From: Oscillospiraceae bacterium
GTDB taxonomy: Bacteria > Bacillota > Clostridia > Oscillospirales > Acutalibacteraceae
Direction of reading: 5' to 3'
Length of the DNA: 64,000 bases
Assembly (NCBI GenBank): GCA_015065505.1
Contig: SVQE01000001.1
Span: 1 to 64,000 of the forward strand
Positions 17,483-26,217 of this stretch are shown here, one piece after another. The position numbers and the translations under genes were made by a program. Each line of letters begins with the position of its first letter. Positions within the stretch are counted from its first letter, which is position 1. The notes below the pieces were generated by a model, which searched no databases, was not told the DNA's origin, and saw nothing but the letters and a program-made list of their open reading frames with translations.

Positions 17483-19060
17483 CTAAAAGTTAGCGTATAT
17501 CAAATCAACTACGCCATACCCCTCTCCGTAAGCACCGAAAATGATGATTACAAATATTGCCGCAAGATATAAAACAAATTTCAAAGCAAAAGGCAGCTTA
17601 TAAATTCTTTCAATTATATCAACTTTTCTCTCCTTGAGTATTCCGACAAGGAGAATTGCCAGGAAGCCTATTATAATAACCGCGTAATCATATAAGTTTA
17701 TGTCGATGCTGTTTTCTCCTCCTGGAATAAGCACCGAGCAATCGCCGTTTCTGAACATTGACGCAAACATACTAACGGCTGCTTTAAGATTTTCTGCTCT
17801 GAAAATAAGCATACCGATGTTTACTATAATAACTGTTCTCAAAACCGCAAAAATGCTGAAGCTCTTTGATTCGCGGTTGATTTTAAGCTTGCTGCAGAGC
17901 TTATCCGTAAGCGGCTTAAAGAACATACCGAGCATCATAAGGAAGTAGTAATACAAGCCGTAAACAATGTATTTCCAGCCCGAGCCGTGCCAGAAGCCGT
18001 TTGTAAACCAAACGAAAAACAGCGCGATTGCAGTCGGAATAAGGCTTGCATAATACTGATTGAACTTCTCTTTTGTTTTTGCGGAAAGATTTTTTATGCC
18101 CTTTGAAAGTGAAACGGGATAGAAAATATAGTCCCTGAGGAACGAGCCCAGAGAAATATGCCATCTCTGCCAGAATTCATTAATTGATTTGGCAAAGAAG
18201 GGCTGATTGAAGTTTTCGGGAAGAATAATGCCGATCATTCTTCCGAGTCCGCACATAATATCCATAACACCCGAAAACTCGCAGTAAAGCTGAAGAGTGT
18301 AAAAAAGTATTGCGGCGACAACGGGGAAGCCGCTGAAGCTTTCATAATTATCAAAAACACCGCTGACAAGCAAAACGGCTCTGTCGGCAATAACAACCTT
18401 CTTGAAAAGTCCCCAGACAACGCGAAGATAGCCCTTGCTTATATCCTCAAGATTGTTGTATTTGCACTCCTTTAGCTGAGCTCCGAGCTGGGAATATCTT
18501 GCGATAGGTCCTTCAACAACGGTCAGCATAAAGGAAAGATAGAGCGAAATGCGAAGCGGATTTTTCTCTGCGTCGATTTTGCCGTAATAAACATCGGCAA
18601 TATAGCTCACGCCCTGAAGAACAAAGAACGAAATTCCCAACGGCTGAATAATTGCAAGCTCGGGAATATTGAATGCAGGAATGAGATTCAGCGCTTCGAT
18701 GAAGAAGTTTATGTATTTGCAAATGAGCAATATTAATACAACCAACACAACGCCGATTGCCAAAATAACGCGTTTATATTGGTTGTATTTTGCTTTTATG
18801 AGCTTTTTTTCTTCCTTTGAAGCAAGCTTTCTTTTCTCCTTCATTGTGTCGTTTGTCTTTTGTAGGCACAAGCCTGCGCCCCAGACGAGAATTGAAACAA
18901 TAATAAACGGAATTACATTTCCCTTTGAGGAAATGAAGTAAAAACCGTAGGAGCTTGTAAGCAGAATAATCCATCTCAGCTTGCGCGGAAGGATGGAGTA
19001 AATAATTGCAGTTATCCCGAAGAACAGCAGGAAAAAGGAAAATGATGCGTAGCTAATCAT
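17483..19060 (-). CDS. MBOAT-family membrane O-acyltransferase (DltB/AlgI-like)
   Basis: This is a 525-residue polytopic protein with about twelve hydrophobic segments and the MBOAT signatures ISFFVLQGVSYIADVYYGK, EFWQRWHISLGSFLRDY and FTNGFWHGSGW. The His of FWHG is the expected catalytic residue. Family members move an acyl group from a carrier protein across the membrane to an outer-surface acceptor. It lies between the carrier-protein gene (3 bp gap) and the SGNH gene (3 bp gap), exactly the DltB context. A GAGGACGAGG site overlaps the end of the carrier gene. Confidence 0.88.
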   Translation of the reverse strand: MISYASFSFFLLFFGITAIIYSILPRKLRWIILLTSSYGFYFISSKGNVIPFIIVSILVWGAGLCLQKTNDTMKEKRKLASKEEKKLIKAKYNQYKRVILAIGVVLVVLILLICKYINFFIEALNLIPAFNIPELAIIQPLGISFFVLQGVSYIADVYYGKIDAEKNPLRISLYLSFMLTVVEGPIARYSQLGAQLKECKYNNLEDISKGYLRVVWGLFKKVVIADRAVLLVSGVFDNYESFSGFPVVAAILFYTLQLYCEFSGVMDIMCGLGRMIGIILPENFNQPFFAKSINEFWQRWHISLGSFLRDYIFYPVSLSKGIKNLSAKTKEKFNQYYASLIPTAIALFFVWFTNGFWHGSGWKYIVYGLYYYFLMMLGMFFKPLTDKLCSKLKINRESKSFSIFAVLRTVIIVNIGMLIFRAENLKAAVSMFASMFRNGDCSVLIPGGENSIDINLYDYAVIIIGFLAILLVGILKERKVDIIERIYKLPFALKFVLYLAAIFVIIIFGAYGEGYGVVDLIYANF

Positions 19061-19063
19061 TCA

Positions 19064-19294
19064 TTAATCCTCGTCCTCAAGACGCTCAATAAGACTCTGA
19101 ATTGCAGCAGGTGTTGCAAAGTTTTCGGGAGTTATATCCCTTGCGGAAATATCAACATCAAACTCGTCGCTGAGAGTTCCGACAAGGTTAATCATTGCAA
19201 GTGAATCAATGATGTGTTCATCAATTAATGCGGTGTTTTCGTTTATTTCTGCACCGGGCTTGATTTCCTTTAAAATTTCAATAATCTTTTCCAT
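19064..19294 (-). CDS. Acyl carrier protein (DltC-like)
   Basis: A 76-residue four-helix carrier protein. Ser31 in HIIDSLAMINL is the expected phosphopantetheine attachment site. The acidic composition and length are typical of DltC and stand-alone ACPs. It begins one base after the AMP-ligase stop and is followed by the MBOAT gene after three bases, so the adenylating enzyme, carrier and membrane transferase form one module. Confidence 0.88.
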   Translation of the reverse strand: MEKIIEILKEIKPGAEINENTALIDEHIIDSLAMINLVGTLSDEFDVDISARDITPENFATPAAIQSLIERLEDED

Positions 19295-19295
19295 T

Positions 19296-20795
19296 TTATA
19301 TCCTCTTTTCCAATTCTTTTCTGTCTATTTTTCCGTTTGCATTGCGCGGCAGTGAGCCCATTTTAACAACCTCGTCGGGAATGAAATAAGCATTGAGCTT
19401 TGATTTGAGAAAATCAAGCATTTCATTCTCTTTAACCTTGGCTGCATTGTAATACAAAACGATTTTATCCGTTTCTTTTCTGAAAATGCAGGCGCATTCC
19501 TTAACGCCGTCGAGAGAACCTGCGGCAGCCTCGATTTCGCCGAGCTCAATTCTGTAGCCCATTCGCTTAATCTGAAAATCCTTTCTGCCGATATATATGA
19601 TTTCGCCGAGCTCGTTCATTTTAACAAGGTCGCCTGTTTTATAGCAGGCTTCGGGGAATGCTTTGTTCAGGGGATTCTGAACAAACATTTCAGCGGTTTT
19701 TTCGGGATTATTGTAATAACCCGATGCAACGAATGAGCCGCGAACATAAAGCTCGCCCTCTTCGTTTATATCAGCCTCGCTTCCGTCCTCTTTAAGAATG
19801 AAAACATTGCAGTTATCGCAGTGCCTTCCTATCGGAAGCGAATCGCTCGGGTCAAACTCTCTGTCGGCAACATAATATGTGCAGATATCCGTTGTTTCCG
19901 TTGGACCGAAGAGGTTTGCAAAAACCGTTTCATCGGGAAGATATTTCTTCCAGTAGTTAAGGAACTTAATCGGCATAACCTCGCCTGCAAACAAAACGGT
20001 TTTAAGATATTTCGGCTTTTCAACATCAAAAAGCTTGAAGTTTGCAGCAATTCCGAATGCGCTCGGAACCCAGTAAATCGTGTTAATTTCGTTTGTGTTT
20101 AAAAATTCAACAAGCTTAATCGGGAATGAGAAGCAGATTTTCGGAATAATAATCAGCGTTGCGCCCGTTCTTAAGGTTGAATAAATATCGGTAACCGACA
20201 TCGAAAAATAAAACGGAGTCTGATTTCCGAAAACGGTGCTTTCGCTGATGCCGAAAGTTTCAACCGCCCACTTGCTGTAGGATAAAACATTCTTGTGGTT
20301 GATAACCGTGCCCTTGGGCATTCCCGTTGAACCCGAGGTGTAGAGAATATACAGCGAATCCGTGTCAATCTGCGCGCTTCTGATTTCGCTGAGCCTTTCG
20401 GCGTTGATTTCAGCACTCTTAGCCTCGTTAATCAAAAAGGTTTCAAGGTTTAATTCCTTTGCCTTTTCGCTGTTTGCCTCATCGGTTATTACGGCAACGG
20501 GGCAGAGCGTTGAAAAAATCTTATCGATTCTTTCTTTCGGCATTTCGGTGTCGATAACAGTGTATATATTTCCGCTGTAAACAATGCCCATCATTGCGCA
20601 TATAACATCTGCGCTTTTGTTGATATATATTGCAATCGGCTTGTTTTTAACGCCGAGCTCAAGCAGCGCCGAGCCGATTCTTTTTGAATGGTTTTCAAGC
20701 TGTGAATATGTAACTGCACCCTTATCGTCAACAAAGGCGTTTTTGTCGGGAAAACGGGCAGCCGACCTTTCAAGCATCTCTAAAATATTTTTCAT
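19296..20795 (-). CDS. AMP-dependent ligase / adenylation enzyme (DltA-like)
   Basis: This 499-residue adenylate-forming enzyme carries ATP-binding motif YTSGSTGMPKGT, the aromatic/GPTE block NLFGPTETTD, hinge region YKTGDLV, and the C-terminal catalytic lysine in NANGKIDRKEL. It should activate a carboxylate with ATP and load it on the adjacent carrier protein. DltA activates D-alanine. Whether that is the substrate here is uncertain, because stand-alone amino-acid adenylation domains look alike and the neighbouring condensation-fold gene is atypical for dlt. GAGGTT lies three bases before the ATG. It is the first gene of the operon. Confidence 0.82.
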   Translation of the reverse strand: MKNILEMLERSAARFPDKNAFVDDKGAVTYSQLENHSKRIGSALLELGVKNKPIAIYINKSADVICAMMGIVYSGNIYTVIDTEMPKERIDKIFSTLCPVAVITDEANSEKAKELNLETFLINEAKSAEINAERLSEIRSAQIDTDSLYILYTSGSTGMPKGTVINHKNVLSYSKWAVETFGISESTVFGNQTPFYFSMSVTDIYSTLRTGATLIIIPKICFSFPIKLVEFLNTNEINTIYWVPSAFGIAANFKLFDVEKPKYLKTVLFAGEVMPIKFLNYWKKYLPDETVFANLFGPTETTDICTYYVADREFDPSDSLPIGRHCDNCNVFILKEDGSEADINEEGELYVRGSFVASGYYNNPEKTAEMFVQNPLNKAFPEACYKTGDLVKMNELGEIIYIGRKDFQIKRMGYRIELGEIEAAAGSLDGVKECACIFRKETDKIVLYYNAAKVKENEMLDFLKSKLNAYFIPDEVVKMGSLPRNANGKIDRKELEKRI

Positions 20796-20852
20796 TTGAA
20801 CCTCAATATAACGGTGAAAATACTATAAAAAAATACCGTTCTTTGCGAAACT

Positions 20853-20858
20853 ATTATA
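20853..20858 (-). promoter_or_regulatory. -10 element upstream of the Dlt-like operon
   Basis: A perfect TATAAT on the minus strand lies about 58 bases before the adenylation gene start, downstream of the preceding terminator. No convincing -35 hexamer sits 16-18 bp upstream. Confidence 0.45.
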
Positions 20859-20944
20859 ACATATAAAGTGCAAAAGTACAGATACAAAATGTTGAAAATA
20901 CTGCCAAATATGACAAAATTTTATATATGATGTACAAAAAACGA

Positions 20945-20976
20945 AAAACACAGAGCGTTTTGCTCTGTGCTTTCTG
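20945..20976 (-). terminator. Terminator after the condensation-fold gene
   Basis: CACAGAGC pairs with GCTCTGTG around a short A-rich loop and is followed on the minus strand by TTTTTCG. It separates the two-gene upstream unit from the Dlt-like operon, so the two are not obligatorily co-transcribed. Confidence 0.75.
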
Positions 20977-20981
20977 TTTTA

Positions 20982-22268
20982 TTAACCTTCAATTAAACTG
21001 TTTATTGACTGCTCGAGGAGGTCGAAGAAACGCTCAACGGTTTTCTTATCCTCGTCGTTTCCGCGAACGCACATTGAAAGGGTTAATACCTTTCTCATAG
21101 AGGTTGCGGAAAGAAGCGCGTAGGGCTTATATTTAACCGCGCCGCTCATAAATCCGTCCGTCGGCTCGTTGCCTGCAAGAGCGAGCTTATCAACCTCAAG
21201 AATGCCGATATTGCTCATTGCAAGAAGCGGATTTGCATAGCCGATTTTTATGATTTCCTCGCTTGCTGCGTGGGGCATAATCTTATATCCGAGCGATAAA
21301 AGCGGAAGCCCGTGAAGCCCCATAAATCTGTCGTTTTTAAACTCGTTTGAGGACTTAACAACATAGTCGAGAGTTTCAAAAATATCCTTGCCGCGATGCG
21401 GAATTCTGCACTGCATCCACGCGGTCTGATTGGTTATGCCCTGACCGGCGTCATCCTTGATATGGCGTCTTAAATCTATTGCGCAGGATATTGAAATTCC
21501 CTCTTCCTCGCCGAAGCCTGCAAGCTCGTAAAGGCTGTAGAAATATGCGCTTAAAATCATATCGTTGATTGTCGCGCCGCGCTTTTTGCCCGAAGCGCGA
21601 AGCTTGTCGAAGGTTTCAGCCGAGAAGCGCCGCCTTGCTATGAAGGAATGGTCCTCAATATTATCGGGGGTGAAAGGGAAGCCGTGATTATCCTTTGTGT
21701 TGATGTTTTTATAGAGCCTTTTTGCCATACGGCGCTCGCCTGGGGTGAAATCCTCATAAACCGCTTCATAAGAGCGTGTTCCCGTTCTCAGAGCAATCGG
21801 GCTTACGCCGTTTTCAATGTATTCGCTGTAGTTTTTGCAGAGCGATTTCATAAAGTATTTCAAATCGCCGCCGTCCATACACATATGGTTTTCAACAACG
21901 AGCAAAACGGACTTATTATCGCCGTAATAGAAAACGGCAACCTTCATCTGAACATTGCTTTCGGGCGGAATATACTGAACAAGAAAGCTGTTGATTTCCT
22001 CGTCAAGGTTTGCTTCGTCAACATCCTTAACGGTTAAAACATCGTTGATGTGATAATCCTCAACGGTCCAGTAGGTGTTGAGATGATTATCGTTGAAAGA
22101 GGAGTGAAGCACTGGCGCTTTTTCAAAGAAGCAGGTGATAACCGTTTTAAGCGCTTCAACATCAATTTTGTAATCGTAATGGAGCTCGACATGAACCATT
22201 CTGTCGTTAAAATCGCGGAAGAGATAATGCATTTTATCCCAAAGCTCAGCGTTTAGTTTTCTTGCCAT
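20982..22268 (-). CDS. Condensation/alcohol-acetyltransferase-fold acyltransferase
   Basis: The 428 residues have the two-lobed CoA-dependent acyltransferase architecture. The active-site motif HxxxDGG appears as ENHMCMDGGDLK at about residue 135. The N-terminal segment (VHVELHYDYKIDVEALK) and a C-terminal latch region rich in glycine and methionine fit NRPS condensation, WS/DGAT and alcohol-acetyltransferase families. It should join an acyl group to an alcohol or amine, but donor and acceptor are unknown. Its start overlaps the membrane-protein gene by 16 bases. A good GGAGGTGG site lies upstream. Its position beside an adenylation/carrier/MBOAT operon suggests an acyl-transfer pathway for an envelope or lipid product; that link is inference. 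Confidence 0.65.
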   Translation of the reverse strand: MARKLNAELWDKMHYLFRDFNDRMVHVELHYDYKIDVEALKTVITCFFEKAPVLHSSFNDNHLNTYWTVEDYHINDVLTVKDVDEANLDEEINSFLVQYIPPESNVQMKVAVFYYGDNKSVLLVVENHMCMDGGDLKYFMKSLCKNYSEYIENGVSPIALRTGTRSYEAVYEDFTPGERRMAKRLYKNINTKDNHGFPFTPDNIEDHSFIARRRFSAETFDKLRASGKKRGATINDMILSAYFYSLYELAGFGEEEGISISCAIDLRRHIKDDAGQGITNQTAWMQCRIPHRGKDIFETLDYVVKSSNEFKNDRFMGLHGLPLLSLGYKIMPHAASEEIIKIGYANPLLAMSNIGILEVDKLALAGNEPTDGFMSGAVKYKPYALLSATSMRKVLTLSMCVRGNDEDKKTVERFFDLLEQSINSLIEG

Positions 22269-23062
22269 ACGTCTTCCACCTCCATCTTATCCTTCTTATT
22301 CTTCGAAATCGCTGCAATGATTATGATTAAATCCAAAACAAGCGAAAGCGGAATTATTATCCATGCAATATTCCATGCAAGAAGTCCGAGAGCGCCGATG
22401 ATTATGAATGCAAACACCGAAATAACGGGAATATAAAGCACCCACTGAATTATTGAAAGTCTTGCGTGGGTTATGCTTGCAAAAAGACCGTCGCACAGGA
22501 ATGCAAGAATCAGACCTGCGATTATGATAAGCCAGCTGTTTGCAATATCCGTTAACGCAATGACAAGCAAGAATACGGCAACAACGAATATAACAACTGC
22601 GCCGAAAAGCAGAAGCCTTGCGAAAATATGGAAAATTCTTTTCATTGAAACAAACTTTGCGATTCCGAGCGAAAGCAGATAATCAACCCACAGCAGAATT
22701 CCGTCTACAACCAGAATCCATGTGTAAGCCCATTTACGGGTTATAAAGCTGACAGCAAGATAAAGGGTTACAGTCAGAATTATATATGCCAGCGAACCGA
22801 GAATATTTCCGATAACTCTGCGTTTAACCTTTGTTTTTGCGTTTTCCTTTTGCAAATACTCATTGTATTCGCCCTTCAAATCAGCGTGCTCGCTGATAAT
22901 CAGGTCGTTTAAAACCTTCCGGTCGTGAATGCCGCCCGTTCCCGTAACCTGTGCAGCTCTCTCGTTCATATCATCAAGAATATCCTTCTTGAATTTGAAC
23001 AGAGTTTTATCGCCTTTTTTGTCGGGCAGGGCACTGTTTATGTATTCAACAAAACTTTGCAT
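22253..23062 (-). CDS. Polytopic membrane protein of unknown function
   Basis: A soluble N-terminal region of about 85 residues (DDMNERAAQVTGTGGIHDRK) resembles the helical prefix of DUF1700-like or permease-prefix domains. It is followed by six hydrophobic segments and a short charged tail. I recognise no catalytic motif. The gene has an AAGGAGG ribosome site and overlaps the condensation-fold gene by 16 bases, so the two products are probably made together and may interact at the membrane. Confidence 0.6.
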   Translation of the reverse strand: MQSFVEYINSALPDKKGDKTLFKFKKDILDDMNERAAQVTGTGGIHDRKVLNDLIISEHADLKGEYNEYLQKENAKTKVKRRVIGNILGSLAYIILTVTLYLAVSFITRKWAYTWILVVDGILLWVDYLLSLGIAKFVSMKRIFHIFARLLLFGAVVIFVVAVFLLVIALTDIANSWLIIIAGLILAFLCDGLFASITHARLSIIQWVLYIPVISVFAFIIIGALGLLAWNIAWIIIPLSLVLDLIIIIAAISKNKKDKMEVEDVWQEN

Positions 23063-23266
23063 AGAACCTCCTTGTTATTCAATCCTTTTATTTGGAACGC
23101 TGTTTTAATACATTTGTAAAAAACATAGCATTCCACTCAGTAGTATAACATATGAGGGTTGCCGTTTCAATTTATTTTTGAGAAATTTTAGCATCTTTTA
23201 AGATAAATAAAAATTTCTTGATATTTATTTAAAATAAGTCTTTTCAAATTGAATACTTTATGTTAT

Positions 23267-23272
23267 TATAAT
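23267..23272 (+). promoter_or_regulatory. -10 element of the first hydrogenase transcription unit
   Basis: TATAAT lies 61 bp before the NuoE-like start. A TTTCAA-type -35 lies 18-19 bp upstream. Predicted transcription start is near 23279, just before the Rex-like palindrome. Confidence 0.55.
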
Positions 23273-23281
23273 ACTCGGCTT

Positions 23282-23299
23282 TTGTCATTTTTTTAACAA
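23282..23299 (+). promoter_or_regulatory. Candidate Rex operator
   Basis: TTGTCATTTTTTTAACAA agrees with the 18-base Rex consensus TTGTTAANNNNTTAACAA at all but two specified positions. It overlaps the expected transcription start of the hydrogenase genes. Rex is a redox-sensing repressor released by NADH and a known regulator of fermentation genes in Clostridia. Binding is inferred; no rex gene is in the window. Confidence 0.55.
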
Positions 23300-23332
23300 A
23301 GGCGTCAGAAATAAATAAGGAGGAACTAACTT

Positions 23333-23827
23333 ATGCAGAAAAAAATCAGTAAGATTCCTTTTAAGGGCACCCCTGAGCAGGAAGCAAAACTCAAAGAAGT
23401 TATCGAAGCTAACAAGCAGGATAAAAGCCGCTTGATGGCTGTTATGCAGGAGGCTCAGGAGATTTACGGATATCTTCCCATGGAAGTTCAGGAAATGATT
23501 GCAGAGGGAATGGAAGTTCCGCTCGAAAAAGTTTTCGGCGTTGCATCCTTCTATGCACAGTTCTCGCTTACACCTAAGGGAGAATATAATGTTTCCGTTT
23601 GCCTGGGTACAGCTTGCTATGTTAAGGGCGCTCAGAGCATTATCGACGAGCTTCAGAGTGAACTCGGAATCGGCGTTGACGAATGCACCGAGGACGGTAA
23701 GTTTTCACTTAATGCATGCCGCTGCATCGGCGCATGCGGACTCGGACCCGTTATGACTGTTAACGAAGAAGTTTACGGAAAGCTTACAACTAAAGAAATT
23801 CCCGAAATAGTTGCAAAGTATAAATAA
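23333..23827 (+). CDS. hydC: NuoE-like [2Fe-2S] subunit of NAD-dependent hydrogenase (HydC/HndA type)
   Basis: The 164 residues form a helical N-terminus (MAVMQEAQEIYGYLPMEV) and a thioredoxin-fold ferredoxin. Cluster cysteines lie in VCLGTACYVKGA and NACRCIGACGLGPV, the C-x4-C...C-x3-C pattern of NuoE. In electron-bifurcating hydrogenases this small subunit passes electrons between the flavoprotein and the catalytic subunit. It leads the first hydrogenase transcription unit. The partner flavoprotein and catalytic subunits are encoded 4 kb downstream. An AAGGAGG site precedes the ATG. Confidence 0.88.
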   Translation: MQKKISKIPFKGTPEQEAKLKEVIEANKQDKSRLMAVMQEAQEIYGYLPMEVQEMIAEGMEVPLEKVFGVASFYAQFSLTPKGEYNVSVCLGTACYVKGAQSIIDELQSELGIGVDECTEDGKFSLNACRCIGACGLGPVMTVNEEVYGKLTTKEIPEIVAKYK

Positions 23828-23857
23828 TTCACAAGGGATTACAGGGGATTATTTTCT

Positions 23858-24205
23858 ATGAAAATCAGTGAGATTAAAGATTTACTTGATGCAAAAGTGC
23901 TTTGCTGTGAAGACCATATCGACCGCGAGGTTTATTCTGCCTGCGGCTGTGATCTTATGAGCGATGTGCTTGCATTTGTTAAGGACCAGGCTGTTCTTAT
24001 GACCGGACTTGTTAACCCCCAGGTTATCCGTACTGCCGTAATGATGGATATGGTTTGCATAATATTTGTCCGTTCAAAAACTCCAACCGAGGAAATGCTT
24101 CAGCTCGCAAGGGATAACGGAATCGTTATTATGCAGAGCGATAAGAGGCTTTACGAGGCTTGCGGAATAATCTATTCAAGCGGGCTCGGAAATAAGAAGG
24201 ATTAA
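23858..24205 (+). CDS. DRTGG-domain protein
   Basis: A 115-residue protein fitting the DRTGG fold, with hydrophobic strands VLAFVKDQAVLMTGL and MDMVCIIFVRSK followed by a helix and GIVIMQSDK. The family is associated with regulatory or ligand-sensing modules, often near hydrogenase and phosphotransacetylase genes in Clostridia. It may be regulatory; no catalytic motif is visible. It sits one base before the HATPase gene, so translation is coupled. Confidence 0.68.
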   Translation: MKISEIKDLLDAKVLCCEDHIDREVYSACGCDLMSDVLAFVKDQAVLMTGLVNPQVIRTAVMMDMVCIIFVRSKTPTEEMLQLARDNGIVIMQSDKRLYEACGIIYSSGLGNKKD

Positions 24206-24206
24206 T

Positions 24207-24632
24207 ATGAGCGAAGAATTATTATTCCATTTTGATGTAGACGGCGACGATTTTACATCGGCAGGTCAGGCATCTGTTCAGATTAAAAAGGATTTACGGC
24301 AGCTTGGAATCCTTCCCGAAATCATCCGCAGAGTTTCCATTGCGATGTATGAAGGGGAAATTAATATGGTGATTCATGCAAACGGCGGCACCGTTGATGT
24401 TAAGGTATGCGAGGATTGCATTGAAATGATTCTTGCAGACAAGGGCCCTGGAATCAAGAATATCGAACAGGCAATGCAGGAGGGCTTTTCAACAGCCTCC
24501 GACACAACCCGTTCGCTCGGTTTCGGCGCAGGCATGGGGCTTCCGAATATGAAACGCTATACAGATTCAATGGAAATTGAATCAACCGTAGGTGTGGGAA
24601 CCACGGTGAAAATGAAAGTAAATTTACAGTAG
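24207..24632 (+). CDS. RsbW-like HATPase (anti-sigma-factor-type kinase fold)
   Basis: The 141 residues are a lone GHKL ATPase domain. The N-box region is MYEGEINMVIHANGG, the G1 box is ILADKGPGIKN, and the G2 region is GFGAGMGLPNMKR. It resembles RsbW/SpoIIAB anti-sigma kinases and has no dimerisation His domain of a sensor kinase. Its partner is unknown. It lies inside the hydrogenase cluster between a DRTGG protein and a hydrogenase-like iron-sulfur protein, which suggests a regulatory switch tied to redox state. That is inference. Confidence 0.78.
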   Translation: MSEELLFHFDVDGDDFTSAGQASVQIKKDLRQLGILPEIIRRVSIAMYEGEINMVIHANGGTVDVKVCEDCIEMILADKGPGIKNIEQAMQEGFSTASDTTRSLGFGAGMGLPNMKRYTDSMEIESTVGVGTTVKMKVNLQ

Positions 24633-24641
24633 TGTGATAAA

Positions 24642-25901
24642 ATGCATTTATACGACCATTCGGTTTTGCTTGATGCAAGCAAGTGCACGGGCTGTACAAC
24701 CTGCCTGAAGCATTGTCCCACCGAAGCAATCAGAATTAAAGACGGGCATGCCATTATCAACGAAAAGCGCTGCATTGATTGCGGAGAGTGCATAAGAAAC
24801 TGTCCGCATAAGGCAAAGAAGGCGGTTTTCGGCAAGCTTGAGGATATGAAGCGCTTTAAGTATAAAATTGCGCTTCCTGCACCGACTCTTTACGGTCAGT
24901 TTGATAATCTTGATGATGTTGATTATGTTCTTGACGGATTGCTCAGAATCGGCTTTGACGATGTATTCGAGGTTTCAAAAGCCGCAGAGCTTGTTTCGGC
25001 ATACACCAGATTATATCTTAAAACAGACGGAATAAAAAAGCCTGTTATCTCTTCGGCGTGTCCCGTTGCGATAAGGCTTATCTCTCTGAGGTTTCCGTCG
25101 CTGAGTGAAAACATATTACATATGCTTCCGCCGATGGAGGTTGCCGCAAGGCTTGCAAGGGAAAGAGCGCTGAAAAATCATCCCGAGCTTAAAAGCGAGG
25201 ATATAGGCGTTTGCTTCATTTCACCCTGTCCTGCAAAGGTTAGCTATGTTAAAAACGGTTTTGCCGACTATAAAAGTCAGGTTGACGTTGTTGTTTCAAT
25301 CAGCGATATATATTTCCTTCTGATAAGCGAGATGAAGCAGGAAAACGATATTAAATCGCTTTGCGAATCGGGCATTATCGGAATAGGATGGGCATCCTCG
25401 GGCGGTGAGTCAACAGCGATATTCAACGAGGATTATCTTGCTGCGGACGGAATTGAAAACATCATCCGCGTGCTCGACCAGATTGAAAACGGCAATATTC
25501 CTCAGCTGGAGTTTATTGAGCTTAACGCGTGCCCGGGCGGCTGCGTTGGCGGAGTTATGGCGATGGAAAATCCCTTCGTTGCCAAGGCAAGACTTCAGTC
25601 ATTAAGAAGATATCTTCCCGTATCACAGAATTTCATTGATGAAGAAAACTATATTCCCGACAACTATTTATTCAATAATTTACCCGAATATCAGCCAATC
25701 AGCAGACTTGCGGACAGTATGGCGCAGTCGATGAGAATGATGGCAGATATTCAGCAGATAAAAAACACACTTCCCGGTATCGACTGCGGAGCCTGCGGCG
25801 CACCGAACTGCAGAGCGTTTGCAGAGGATATCGTTAAGAATAAGGCTTCCATTGACGGATGCATTATAAAGGCAGGAAAGGAGAAACGCAATGACGGTTA
25901 A
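24642..25901 (+). CDS. Divergent [FeFe]-hydrogenase-like iron-sulfur protein
   Basis: Two 4Fe-4S motifs start the protein (CTGCTTCLKHCP; CIDCGECIRNCP). An H-cluster domain follows with altered loops: SSACPVAIRL for the usual TSCCPAW, SPCPAKVSYV for MPCxxKxxE, and ELNACPGGCVGG for the last motif. The C-terminus carries an extra four-Cys cluster domain (GIDCGACGAPNCRAF). Clostridial relatives are thought to be sensory or auxiliary hydrogenases rather than main H2 producers. The cysteines that would hold the H-cluster are largely present, but flanking residues differ, so activity cannot be assumed. It overlaps the next gene by 11 bases. Confidence 0.8.
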   Translation: MHLYDHSVLLDASKCTGCTTCLKHCPTEAIRIKDGHAIINEKRCIDCGECIRNCPHKAKKAVFGKLEDMKRFKYKIALPAPTLYGQFDNLDDVDYVLDGLLRIGFDDVFEVSKAAELVSAYTRLYLKTDGIKKPVISSACPVAIRLISLRFPSLSENILHMLPPMEVAARLARERALKNHPELKSEDIGVCFISPCPAKVSYVKNGFADYKSQVDVVVSISDIYFLLISEMKQENDIKSLCESGIIGIGWASSGGESTAIFNEDYLAADGIENIIRVLDQIENGNIPQLEFIELNACPGGCVGGVMAMENPFVAKARLQSLRRYLPVSQNFIDEENYIPDNYLFNNLPEYQPISRLADSMAQSMRMMADIQQIKNTLPGIDCGACGAPNCRAFAEDIVKNKASIDGCIIKAGKEKRNDG

Positions 25902-26217
25902 TGAGCTTTGTGCCTCCTGCGGATTTGAAGAGATTTGTGTTCCCAACGGCGAACACAATGTAAGCGGCGCGTATATCGGCGATTTGCTCAGCTGGGTTAT
26001 GGGCAGAGCAAACGAGGATAACGCATGGATAACAATAATGAATAATATTAATGTTATCGCGGTTGCTTCCTTATCCGATGTTGCCTGCGTTATTCTTGCC
26101 GAGGGAGTGAGCCTTGACGATGCGCTTAAAGAAACGGCGATGCAAAAGGAAATCAATGTGCTTTCCTCAAAGCTTCCCGCATTTGAAACGGCGCAGCTTC
26201 TTATCGGTAAGGTTTAA
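25891..26217 (+). CDS. Second DRTGG-like small protein
   Basis: This 108-residue protein has alternating hydrophobic strands (WITIMNNINVIAVASLSDVACVILAEG) and resembles the DRTGG protein encoded four genes earlier and HPr-kinase N-domain folds. It overlaps both neighbours: 11 bases with the hydrogenase-like gene and one base with the PHP gene. Tight packing suggests it works with them. Likely a ligand-sensing or scaffold subunit; function not known. Confidence 0.6.
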   Translation: MTVNELCASCGFEEICVPNGEHNVSGAYIGDLLSWVMGRANEDNAWITIMNNINVIAVASLSDVACVILAEGVSLDDALKETAMQKEINVLSSKLPAFETAQLLIGKV

